Shown: one piece after another, positions 35,822-43,161 of the stretch
Layout: the number at the start of each line of letters is the position of its first letter
How positions within the stretch are numbered: position 1 is the first letter of the stretch
Source: Bradyrhizobium yuanmingense
GTDB lineage: Bacteria > Pseudomonadota > Alphaproteobacteria > Rhizobiales > Xanthobacteraceae
Assembly (NCBI RefSeq): GCF_029167105.1
Contig: NZ_JARFML010000020.1
Span: 62,001-126,000 of the forward strand
Reading direction: 5' to 3'
Length of the DNA: 64,000 nucleotides
Notes under the pieces: model-generated
What the model was told of the DNA's origin: nothing
What the model saw: the letters and a program-made list of their open reading frames with translations, nothing else
Database searches by the model: none
Program-made: the position numbers and the translations under genes

Positions 35822-36325
35822 ATGAGGATCCTGAAGCTCTCTGCGGCTGCGGCCGCGCTGCTGGCCGGCACGGCGCTCGCCGTCGCGCAATCGAGCTCGA
35901 CGATCGGCACCGGCGGTTCATCGGCCGGCGGCGGCACCAGCTCTTCGACGGTGGGCACCGGAGGCTCGTCGGCTGGTGGCAGCGGCTCGGGCGGCTCTGC
36001 ATCGACGCTCGGCACCGGCGGCTCGTCGGCCGGCGGCGGCACCAGCTCTTCGACCGTCGGCACCGGCGGCTCGGCGGCGGGCAGTGGCTCGGGCAGCGGC
36101 TCGGCCTCGACGCTCGGCACCGGTGGTTCATCGGCGGGCGATGGCAAGAGCTCATCCAGCGTCGGCACCGGCGGCTCGGCTGCGGGCGGCTCGACCGTTG
36201 GCCAGTCCGGCTCGTCGAAATCGCCCGGCATGGGCGACGGCAAGTCCGGTAGCCACGCCAGCGACATGGGCCTCGAAAAGGGCAAGGGCCACAACAAGGA
36301 CGAGTGGAAGAAGGACAAGAACTAG
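35822..36325 (+). CDS. Exported Gly/Ser-rich repeat protein
   Basis: This 167-residue protein has a signal peptide (LKLSAAAAALLAGTALAVAQ) and then about 110 residues built from repeats of GTGGSSAGGGTSSSTV and GTGGSAAGSGSG, with Gly and Ser over half of the residues. The C-terminus is different: a charged segment DMGLEKGKGHNKDEWKKDKN. The start has a GGAGG site. The protein resembles neither collagen nor a glycine-rich RNA-binding protein. Two more proteins of the same style follow on the same strand. It may be a periplasmic or surface-exposed flexible polymer. Confidence 0.75.
   Translation: MRILKLSAAAAALLAGTALAVAQSSSTIGTGGSSAGGGTSSSTVGTGGSSAGGSGSGGSASTLGTGGSSAGGGTSSSTVGTGGSAAGSGSGSGSASTLGTGGSSAGDGKSSSSVGTGGSAAGGSTVGQSGSSKSPGMGDGKSGSHASDMGLEKGKGHNKDEWKKDKN
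35900..36200 (+). repeat. Coding tandem repeats in the Gly/Ser-rich gene
   Basis: GTGGSSAGG-type units recur six or more times with alternating spacing, and neighbouring units are almost identical at DNA level (for example around 35928, 36017 and 36056). Slippage or recombination could change the number of units. Confidence 0.7.
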
Positions 36326-36333
36326 TCCGATCC

Positions 36334-36358
36334 GGGGAGCGGCACGGTGCCGCTCCCC
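36334..36358 (+). terminator. Hairpin between Gly/Ser-rich genes
   Basis: GGGGAGCGGC and GCCGCTCCCC form a perfect 10-bp stem around ACGGT, followed by only two T. It may act as a partial terminator or an RNA-stability stem after the first Gly/Ser-rich gene. Confidence 0.55.
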
Positions 36359-36383
36359 TTGTCCATGTTGAGGAGGAGACGCA

Positions 36384-36737
36384 ATGAACAAGTCAATCGT
36401 TGCGATCACGGTGCTGGCCCTGATGGGCAGCGCCGCATCGGCAGAGACCATCGAAAAGACGGGCAAGACGAGCTCGGGCGAGACCTGCAAGGTCAAGGTG
36501 GAGAAGCATGCGGACGGCAGCATCACGGCCGCGGGCGCATCGGGTTCGGGCACGACGGGCTCGACCGCATCGAGCGGCTCGCTGTCGAGCTCGAGCTCGG
36601 CCGGCGGATCGTCGGTCCATGTGCAAGCGGGCGGCGGCCACGTCTCCAGCTCCTCGTCGACGGCGGGCGGGCCTGGCTCCACCAGCGCCAGCGCCATCAC
36701 CGTCAACGGCTGCACGATCTCGACCTCGTCGCCTTAA
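36384..36737 (+). CDS. Exported Ser/Gly-rich protein with Cys pair
   Basis: This 117-residue protein has a signal peptide (KSIVAITVLALMGSAASA), a short conserved-looking head (ETIEKTGKTSSGETCKVKVEKHADGS) and a Ser/Gly-rich middle. It ends AITVNGCTISTSSP. The single Cys in the head and the one near the end could form a disulfide. AGGAGGAG lies upstream. It belongs to the cluster of three small Gly/Ser-rich exported proteins. No family is recognised. Confidence 0.7.
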   Translation: MNKSIVAITVLALMGSAASAETIEKTGKTSSGETCKVKVEKHADGSITAAGASGSGTTGSTASSGSLSSSSSAGGSSVHVQAGGGHVSSSSSTAGGPGSTSASAITVNGCTISTSSP

Positions 36738-36768
36738 GACAGATTGCCATCGAACAGAGGATTGACAG

Positions 36769-37197
36769 ATGAGAACGCTCGTTACGACCTCGGCGGTCGC
36801 GCTTCTGCTAGCCGCCACTTCACCCGTGCTGGCGCAGACCAGCATCACCGGCGGCAGCGGCGGCTCGGCTGCAGCAGGCGGCACCTCCGCCTCCACCGTC
36901 GGCACCGGCGGCACGTCCACCTCGGCGACAGGCCGCACCGGCTCCTCGATCGCCGGCGGCGGAAGCGCGGCTGCCGCCAGCGGCAAGACGCAGACCGGCG
37001 TCAGCATGAACAAGGGCCACGGTCCGGTGATGAACTCCAACGCCCGCGCGCAAGCCCATGATGGCGGCACGTTCAGCCGCTCGCACACCCGCACCAAGGT
37101 CAAGGCCGGCGAGCAAGTCGGCTCGACCACCAAGACGATGTCGCATGTGCCGGGCTCGAAGCCGACCATGTCGAGGACGACGACGACGGCGCGCTAG
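36769..37197 (+). CDS. Exported Gly/Ser/Thr-rich protein with basic tail
   Basis: This 142-residue protein has a signal peptide (TTSAVALLLAATSPVLAQ), a Gly/Ser/Thr-rich first half (ASTVGTGGTSTSATGRTG, the same unit type as the gene at 35822) and a basic second half. The second half contains KTQTGVSMNKGHGPVMNSNARAQ, HTRTKVKAGEQVGSTTK and SRTTTTAR. It lies 31 bp after the previous gene and is followed by a strong terminator, so the three genes probably share one transcript. Function unknown. Confidence 0.7.
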   Translation: MRTLVTTSAVALLLAATSPVLAQTSITGGSGGSAAAGGTSASTVGTGGTSTSATGRTGSSIAGGGSAAAASGKTQTGVSMNKGHGPVMNSNARAQAHDGGTFSRSHTRTKVKAGEQVGSTTKTMSHVPGSKPTMSRTTTTAR

Positions 37198-37220
37198 AAT
37201 CGCGCGGCTCTCAACCACCT

Positions 37221-37248
37221 GCTGCCCGGCTTGCTCGGGCAGCTTTTT
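37221..37248 (+). terminator. Intrinsic terminator of the Gly/Ser-rich cluster
   Basis: GCTGCCCG and CGGGCAGC form a perfect 8-bp stem around a 7-nt loop, directly followed by TTTTT. It ends 33 bp before the convergent gene's stop codon. Confidence 0.85.
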
Positions 37249-37280
37249 CCGTTTGCGGCTTTTCCGTCTTAGGAGCTGGC

Positions 37281-37739
37281 TCAGCCCCCACGCAGGCTGT
37301 GGCTGATCCGGGTCACGACGGCGTCCCATCGCCGCTTCTGGGCGGCGGGATAGTTGATCAACACGCAGTGCACATAGCCCCGCGCGAAATTACACCTGTT
37401 GTACCAGATCTTGTCGCGCTTGATGCTCGAGACCACGAAGAAGCTCGAGGTGATCCGCCTGTAGATGATCCCTGTCGGCGGATTCTTGCTGGCAAGGAAT
37501 TCGGCCGGCGACAGGCCCTGCTGGTTCTCGGCGGCCTGAACGGTGAGATCCGCACTGCCGTCGGAGCTGCGAAACCGCTGCCCATATCCGTCGGGCTTGC
37601 CGGCCGGCTCGGTGAAAATCGAGGCGGGAATGTCGACCGACGTTCCGGATTCCGGGATGCGGTAGATCCTCCAGCCGTTGGCCGAGGCAACCGAGCATGT
37701 CGCACAGAGCGCGATGATTGCGGCAAGCAATGTCTTCAT
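37281..37739 (-). CDS. Exported hypothetical protein
   Basis: This 152-residue protein has a signal peptide (TLLAAIIALCATCSVASANG). The mature part is a small mixed domain with GTSVDIPASIFTEPAG, RFRSSDGSADLTVQAAEN, RRITSSFFVVSSIKRDKIWYNRC and HCVLINYPAAQKRRWDAVV. This is a pattern I have seen in rhizobial proteins with no known role. The ATG lies 10 bp downstream of the stop of the 72-residue gene, so both belong to one EcfG-driven transcript. Two Cys (in YNRCNF and VHCVL) may form a disulfide. Confidence 0.75.
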   Translation of the reverse strand: MKTLLAAIIALCATCSVASANGWRIYRIPESGTSVDIPASIFTEPAGKPDGYGQRFRSSDGSADLTVQAAENQQGLSPAEFLASKNPPTGIIYRRITSSFFVVSSIKRDKIWYNRCNFARGYVHCVLINYPAAQKRRWDAVVTRISHSLRGG

Positions 37740-37749
37740 GTCCGCCTCG

Positions 37750-37968
37750 TCACTTGCGCGGCGCCAGTTGCAGCTCCAGCAAGGCGATCCTTTGCAGGTT
37801 AGAGACGTTCCGCTCGCCAGCGCCGGCGGTGCGCAGGATGGATTCGGCAAGCGCGTTGACGTGCGAGGAATGCACGCGGTCAGGCAGGGTCGCAACGGCA
37901 GCTTCCAGGGCGGTCGTCATGATCTCGATCACCTCGGGAGAAAACTCAGCGTTGGAAAAATTCTTCAT
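37750..37968 (-). CDS. Small helical protein, 72 residues
   Basis: The product is an all-helical soluble protein: FSPEVIEIMTTALEAAVATL, then SSHVNALAESILRTAG, then SNLQRIALLELQLA. No family name is known to me. A perfect EcfG promoter ends 34 bp upstream of the ATG. The exported hypothetical gene follows 10 bp behind. The small size, strong promoter and clear helical periodicity support a real gene in the general stress response. Confidence 0.75.
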   Translation of the reverse strand: MKNFSNAEFSPEVIEIMTTALEAAVATLPDRVHSSHVNALAESILRTAGAGERNVSNLQRIALLELQLAPRK

Positions 37969-38001
37969 CGCGTGCGTCGGCCGCTTGTGCGGATCGTGTT
38001 C

Positions 38002-38026
38002 AACGCCGGGAAAAAATGGAAGTTCC
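38002..38026 (-). promoter_or_regulatory. EcfG-type promoter of the 72-residue protein operon
   Basis: On the minus strand GGAAC (38026-38022) and CGTT (38005-38002) are separated by exactly 16 bp. The ATG at 37968 lies 33 bp further on. Confidence 0.8.
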
Positions 38027-38079
38027 TGGATGATGTAGGCGAAGTACCAATTCGAGCAGGCCGTCGGCGCGCCGGCAGC

Positions 38080-39639
38080 CTAGGTGACGGGCTGGTAGAA
38101 GGTGAGCCGAGCGGGCTCGGCCTCTTCGTTTGCAACGCTCTGCACCCTCGCATGGCTGCCGATGACGAGACCGGCGAGCGAGAGCATCAGGCCCAGCGCG
38201 AGCGGCGCGAACAGGGCCTCTTCCTGAAACAATCCGTTGAGCAGAACGACGAGGACGCCGAAGCCGGCGAGGCCCTGCGTCAGATATCCCGACGACGCGT
38301 AGAGGCGCCAGGCCTTGAGCGCCATCGCGAAATAGAAGGCCAGCGGCACGAAGGCCGCGATGCCCATCTGGTACAAGAGGACGCCGATCGCGCTTTCGAC
38401 CGCGCCGTCGATCGTGCCGGCCGCCTGCGCAGCGCTCCAATCGATCGAAAAATAGCTGTCCGACAAATTGCCGCCGATGCCGAGGCCCCGGCCGTAAGGT
38501 CTCTGCACGAATCCGTCGAGGCCGCCCATCAGGCCGATGACGTGATAGTCGCCGATCTGCAGGCCGATGCGGATCGCCAGGATCGCAAAGGCGATCATGC
38601 CGGCGAACCCCAGCAACAATGTCGCTACGGCACCGATGAGGCGAGTCCCGATCCAGCCCGCAGCCACGAAGATGACGGTGATGAGCGCTCCCTTGACGCT
38701 GCAGAAGACCAGCAGCGGCAGGGCTGCCAGGGCGAGCAGCGGGCGTCCGACCGAGAACAGGAACAGGGCGAGAAAGCCGATCCCGTAGGCGAAGCTGATC
38801 GGGTGCATGTTCGGGCCGTGAATGCGCAGCATCTTCGACAGGCCGAAGTCTTCGAGCAAGGGCGTGTTCAGGAAGTCGAAGCTGAAACGATCCTTGAGTG
38901 TGACGGGCACGTTGCCGGTCTGCCGCATCTGGGTTTCCCAGACGCCGGAATGGGTCGCCTTGAGCTCGTCGAAGCCCCAGAACGTATGGCCGTTGGTGAC
39001 GGCCAGCCAGACATCGCGCAAGACGAGCTCGACATAGCCGCACAGCATGAGGATGACCGCGAGCGCGACCAGGAACGGCGTGATGCGCACCTCAAAGGTT
39101 GCCGCGGTCAGGAGCGACAGCTGAAACAGAAACAGCGGCAGAACGATGTTGCGCAAATAGACCGCCGCCGGCTGTCCGTCCTGGACGAAGCCGATCGCGA
39201 AATAGAGCGAGACAACGGCCAGGGTGACGACGCCCCAGCGCATGATCTGATTGATCTCCCTCGACTGATTCCGCTGGCCCAGCACGTAAAGCGCAAACGT
39301 CGCCAGCCACATCACGGAGCAGACCAGGAAATTGTAGCCCTTGATGAAGTCGAGATCGGAGGGGAGCGGGACCAGCGGCGACAGGATGGAGACGAACAGG
39401 TTCTGGAAGAACAGGACGAAGATGGCGACCGCCGGGGCCCAGGTCGGGACCGCAACCACGATGGCGATACCGATCAGGACCTCGATGATGATGGCCAGCG
39501 CGGGATTGGCGAGGTGCAGAACCGGCGCAGAGCTGATCGTCGCGATGGCGACGCAGAAGGTCGCGGCCAGCTCGCGCCAGGCCGGAGGCGGCGGCGCGGC
39601 CTGCACGCTCTGGCCTTGCGGTGAGTACCCGGCGCTCAT
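38080..39639 (-). CDS. Polysaccharide polymerase/ligase-like membrane protein
   Basis: This 519-residue integral membrane protein has about ten or more hydrophobic spans and a larger loop in the middle (residues about 215-275, with HGPNMHPISFAYGIG). Its topology and loop fit the Wzy/O-antigen-ligase-like superfamily. It is the third gene of a minus-strand group: GumC/Wzc-like protein, GH5 glycosidase, then this gene. It probably joins repeat units of an exopolysaccharide in the inner membrane. ATG 39639 (MSAGYSPQG) is preferred over a start 10 codons earlier. Sequence conservation in this superfamily is weak, so the class is an inference from topology and context. Confidence 0.7.
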   Translation of the reverse strand: MSAGYSPQGQSVQAAPPPPAWRELAATFCVAIATISSAPVLHLANPALAIIIEVLIGIAIVVAVPTWAPAVAIFVLFFQNLFVSILSPLVPLPSDLDFIKGYNFLVCSVMWLATFALYVLGQRNQSREINQIMRWGVVTLAVVSLYFAIGFVQDGQPAAVYLRNIVLPLFLFQLSLLTAATFEVRITPFLVALAVILMLCGYVELVLRDVWLAVTNGHTFWGFDELKATHSGVWETQMRQTGNVPVTLKDRFSFDFLNTPLLEDFGLSKMLRIHGPNMHPISFAYGIGFLALFLFSVGRPLLALAALPLLVFCSVKGALITVIFVAAGWIGTRLIGAVATLLLGFAGMIAFAILAIRIGLQIGDYHVIGLMGGLDGFVQRPYGRGLGIGGNLSDSYFSIDWSAAQAAGTIDGAVESAIGVLLYQMGIAAFVPLAFYFAMALKAWRLYASSGYLTQGLAGFGVLVVLLNGLFQEEALFAPLALGLMLSLAGLVIGSHARVQSVANEEAEPARLTFYQPVT

Positions 39640-39696
39640 CAATCGTCCTTTGCCATCGCGCGCTGACACGATAGCCGCGCGAGGTGTAAGGATCCG

Positions 39697-40860
39697 TTAA
39701 CGATCGCGGCGCGCGGCGGGAGCCCCTTCAAGCCGGCCGGGTGCGCCGAGCAGAGCCCGTAGCACGTCGGGATCGGGCTTGCCGGTTGCGGCGTCGACCA
39801 GGCCGAAGCCTTGCGCCAATTCCCAATGCGCCCAGCCCCAGCAATGCGCGCGGGCATAGGCAGTGACCTCCGCCAGCCAGCGCAACCGGCTCTGCCGGGG
39901 GGCGCCGGCTTTCAACACGCCGAACTCATTGACGATGATCGGCCGCGAAAATTGCTGCTGCCATGCGAGCGCGGGCGCGAGCCAGCGATCGGCCACCGGC
40001 TTGTCCTTGGCGGCGGCAATCGCCGTATCGAGCATGGCGAGCGCCTTGACCGCGCCCCTGTCCTGCAAATCCTGCCGAAGCGCCTGAACCTTGGGATCGC
40101 CGGCATTGATCGGATAAGGCAGATCCATGATGTCGTGCAACGGATCGCGCGCGTCCCAATGGCCCTGATGGGTGAACACCATCGGATCGTAGAAATGGAT
40201 GGCGTAGACGACGTCGGGGTCCGCCAGCGGACGAAACCGCGGCAGCGAGTCCGCGCGCTGCCAGTTGACAGGGCCGACGATGAGCGTGGTGGAGGGCAGC
40301 AACCCGCGAACGAAGGCGGCGAGCGCCTCGACCTCTCTTTGCCACCTGTCCGCTTCGATATCGGGTTCGTTGAGCAGCTCGGCGAAGACTAGATCGGCAG
40401 GATAGGATTGAATGATTCCTGCAAGCGCGCGCCAGGCCTCCTGCATCTCGCCCATCGCCGCATCCGGATCATCCTTGTGCAGGCGATTGAAGCGCTCGCC
40501 CGGATGAAGGTCGACGGAGCTGGAATAGCCGAGCGAGGTCAGCTGCTTCAAGGCGCCGTCGAGCACGCGCAGCGTCGCCTCGCGCTCGTCCTTTGCGGCA
40601 AAGCGCGGCATCACGCGTTCCGCCGGCACCGGCAGGCGGACATGGCTCATGCCCGCCTTGCGCAGCTGCTGCAGCAGCGCGCGGCTTGGCGGCGCACCGT
40701 TGATCCAACCGTCGGCGTTGAAGCCGCGCGAGAGGGCGGCAAGCCGCCCGGGCGAAACCGTCGACGGCAGTGGTACGCAATCCTCGGCGAACACCGGACG
40801 GCCGACAGCGATCGACAACAGAATCGCCGCAGCCAGCAGACGGCAGCGGAAGTCTGTCAT
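39697..40860 (-). CDS. Glycoside hydrolase family 5-like endoglycanase (cellulase domain)
   Basis: This 387-residue exported enzyme has a signal peptide (LLAAAILLSIAVGRPVFA), then a (b/a)8 barrel. The GH5 acid/base Glu is in FAELLNEPDI (about residue 162) and the nucleophile Glu in IIVNEFGVL (about 317). A substrate-site His-Tyr pair is in YAIHFYDPM. It starts only 2 bp after the GumC-like stop, so they are translationally linked. In exopolysaccharide operons such enzymes trim or edit the polymer during export. The target linkage cannot be read from the sequence. Confidence 0.87.
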   Translation of the reverse strand: MTDFRCRLLAAAILLSIAVGRPVFAEDCVPLPSTVSPGRLAALSRGFNADGWINGAPPSRALLQQLRKAGMSHVRLPVPAERVMPRFAAKDEREATLRVLDGALKQLTSLGYSSSVDLHPGERFNRLHKDDPDAAMGEMQEAWRALAGIIQSYPADLVFAELLNEPDIEADRWQREVEALAAFVRGLLPSTTLIVGPVNWQRADSLPRFRPLADPDVVYAIHFYDPMVFTHQGHWDARDPLHDIMDLPYPINAGDPKVQALRQDLQDRGAVKALAMLDTAIAAAKDKPVADRWLAPALAWQQQFSRPIIVNEFGVLKAGAPRQSRLRWLAEVTAYARAHCWGWAHWELAQGFGLVDAATGKPDPDVLRALLGAPGRLEGAPAARRDR

Positions 40861-40862
40861 CG

Positions 40863-43007
40863 TCACACCGCAAGGCCCAAAGCGCCACCGTCGGGCTGAG
40901 GCGCCATTGAACCGGCGGGCACGTGATTGACGACGAGGCCGGTCGGCACCGCCGCGTATCTCGACAGCGCCGCGGTCACCCTGCGCATCGCCGACGAACC
41001 AAGCTCACCGGAGCGCGCCACCAGGACGATCAGGTCCGCGTGGGCAGCCAGCGCAATGGCGTCGGGCTGCAAGGCGAGATTGCCGGCGTGGACGACGATC
41101 AGGTCGAACTCCGAGCGGATATCGTCCTCGGGCCGCGCATCGGGCTTCCGGCCGGCACTGAGCAGCTCGTCGATCGACTGAAGTCCCGCCGTGGTCGAGC
41201 CGTCCTGCCATTCGGTCACCGGCGGCTGGGAGCCTGCAAATTCCGGCTGGAGCCGGATCAGCACGCTCATCATGCCCAGGTTCACGGCGGCACGATTGAG
41301 GGCGCGCGCCACCGTGTTGCCGCCGGCGCTCTTGCCGACCGACAAGACCAGCGCGACCTTGCAGCCGCGCACCGGCACGCGGTCAATGCGTTCGAGCAGC
41401 GGCCGTAAGTGGGGGCCGAGATCGAGCTCGGCCGACGCGCTGACCGGTCTTTGCCAGACCGTGTTGATCCCGCCTCCTGGCGCCAGCTCGGGGATGCGGG
41501 CCCAGACAGGAAGGCCGGGCATCGCCTCGGCTGGGCGCGCGGCGGCGGCAGGAGGGGAAACTTGCCGGTCGGGCGTCTCCTCCGCTTCACGTGAGACAGG
41601 CGCCTCAACGGATTCGGGCTTGTCGGCGGACAGGCTGGTCGTCACCGCCACGGCGGCGGTCGACGTCAGCAGCGAGCCGATCGCCAGCGCCGCAAGCAGC
41701 AAGGCGAGCGGCGGACGTGTCGAGCGCAACGGCGGAATGGCGATCGAGGCGATCTTGGTCTGGGACGCCTGCAGCTGACGCTGCTCGTTGGTGGTCTTGA
41801 ACCTCGACAGGAACTGCTCGTAAATGTTGCGGTTGGCATCGGCGTCGCGCTGCAGCTCCTGCAGCTTCACCAGCGCCTGGCCGTCGCGCAGCATCTTGGT
41901 CTCGACTGCCTTGAGCTGCTTTTCAAGCGCGTTCTGCTGCTCCAGCTGAGCCTCGTATTCGGACTTGGCGGTGTCGATGCTCTTCTTGCGCTCGATCTCG
42001 ATCTGCCGGTTGATGTCCGCCAGCTGGCTGTAGGAGATCGCAAGGTCGGGATGGCGGTCGCCATAGACCGCCTTCTTCTGCGCGATCTGGTCGTTCAGGG
42101 CCGAGCGCTGCGCGCGCAGCATGCTGAGGAGATCCTGCTTCACCGGCCCTTCGACATTGGCCTTGACGTCGCGCTGCACCTGCTCATAGCGCGCCTTGGC
42201 CTCCTCGGTGCGGGCGCGGGCGGCGGAGACCTGCTGGGTCAGGTCGGTCACCCGCAATTGCTGCGTGGTGGATTCCTTGCCGGCATTGACGATGTTGTGC
42301 TCGAGCCGGAAGGCGGCGACGGCGTCTTCCGACGCGCGCAGGCGCTCGCTCAGCGTCTTCAGCCGGTCCTGGAGCCAGCCGGCCGCCTCGTCCGTCGCCT
42401 CGGTGCGGACGCGGCCCTGGCTGGCGACGAAGGCCTCGGCGATGGCATTGGCGTAGTAGGCGGCGCGATCCGGCCGGTTGGAGGTGAACGAAATCGCGAT
42501 GACGTAGGTCAGCCCGCGCCGGGTGATCTCGAGGCGGTTGCGGAATCTTTCGAGCAGGCGCGTCATGTCGGTATAACCGCCCGCGACGTCTTCGTCGTCC
42601 GCGACCTTGAGCTGCTCGATCAGGGGGCGGAGGAAGCCGTCGGATTTGGCGATCTCGATCTGGCTCTGCAGCGCCGCGGCATCCTGGCCGATGCCGGGCA
42701 GCACGTCCTGCTCCGAGGTCACGCGCAGCTCGCGCGGATCGAGCACGACCAGGGCCGTCGCGGCATAGCGGACCGGAAGCACCATCAGAGCGATGACGCC
42801 GAGGGCGAACAGCGCCAGCGCCAGCGTCAGGATGCGCCGGCCGTTCTCGCGCAGAAAGGACAGCGTCCCGGAGACGGTCAGCGATCCCTTGGCCAGTCCC
42901 GGCGAGGCGCCGTCAGGCTTCGCCTTCGCAGCGCGCGGCGCTTCCCACGAAGCCGCTTGCTCCGTCGGGGCGATGCTTCGCGGAGATGCGCGGCTACCGA
43001 ACGCCAT
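40863..43007 (-). CDS. GumC/Wzc-like exopolysaccharide chain-length protein with degenerate kinase domain
   Basis: This 714-residue inner-membrane protein has an N-terminal span (ILTLALALFALGVIALMVLP), a Wzz-type periplasmic domain and a long coiled coil (about residues 215-430, with RYEQVQRDVKANVEG and KSEYEAQLEQQNALEKQLKA). A second span follows (PLALLLAALAIGSLLTSTAAVAV). The cytoplasmic C-terminal domain has the shape of a BY-kinase, but its P-loop reads SVGKSAGGNTVARAL, with Asn where the Walker Lys should be. The C-terminus (PDGGALGLAV) has no Tyr cluster. It should therefore organise polymer export without kinase activity. It heads the group with the GH5 and polymerase-like genes. Confidence 0.87.
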   Translation of the reverse strand: MAFGSRASPRSIAPTEQAASWEAPRAAKAKPDGASPGLAKGSLTVSGTLSFLRENGRRILTLALALFALGVIALMVLPVRYAATALVVLDPRELRVTSEQDVLPGIGQDAAALQSQIEIAKSDGFLRPLIEQLKVADDEDVAGGYTDMTRLLERFRNRLEITRRGLTYVIAISFTSNRPDRAAYYANAIAEAFVASQGRVRTEATDEAAGWLQDRLKTLSERLRASEDAVAAFRLEHNIVNAGKESTTQQLRVTDLTQQVSAARARTEEAKARYEQVQRDVKANVEGPVKQDLLSMLRAQRSALNDQIAQKKAVYGDRHPDLAISYSQLADINRQIEIERKKSIDTAKSEYEAQLEQQNALEKQLKAVETKMLRDGQALVKLQELQRDADANRNIYEQFLSRFKTTNEQRQLQASQTKIASIAIPPLRSTRPPLALLLAALAIGSLLTSTAAVAVTTSLSADKPESVEAPVSREAEETPDRQVSPPAAAARPAEAMPGLPVWARIPELAPGGGINTVWQRPVSASAELDLGPHLRPLLERIDRVPVRGCKVALVLSVGKSAGGNTVARALNRAAVNLGMMSVLIRLQPEFAGSQPPVTEWQDGSTTAGLQSIDELLSAGRKPDARPEDDIRSEFDLIVVHAGNLALQPDAIALAAHADLIVLVARSGELGSSAMRRVTAALSRYAAVPTGLVVNHVPAGSMAPQPDGGALGLAV

Positions 43008-43161
43008 GGGTTGGACTCGAAATCAACTGACAGTCATAGCTCAGAGGCTTGCTACACCGTAAATATCCATGGTTAACCGCCGGTTACGGCTGGGCCGGGG
43101 TGGGACGGTCTTGGGTGCTGAACGATTCGTTAACGAGACGCGGCCAGCGATGTGCGACCGC

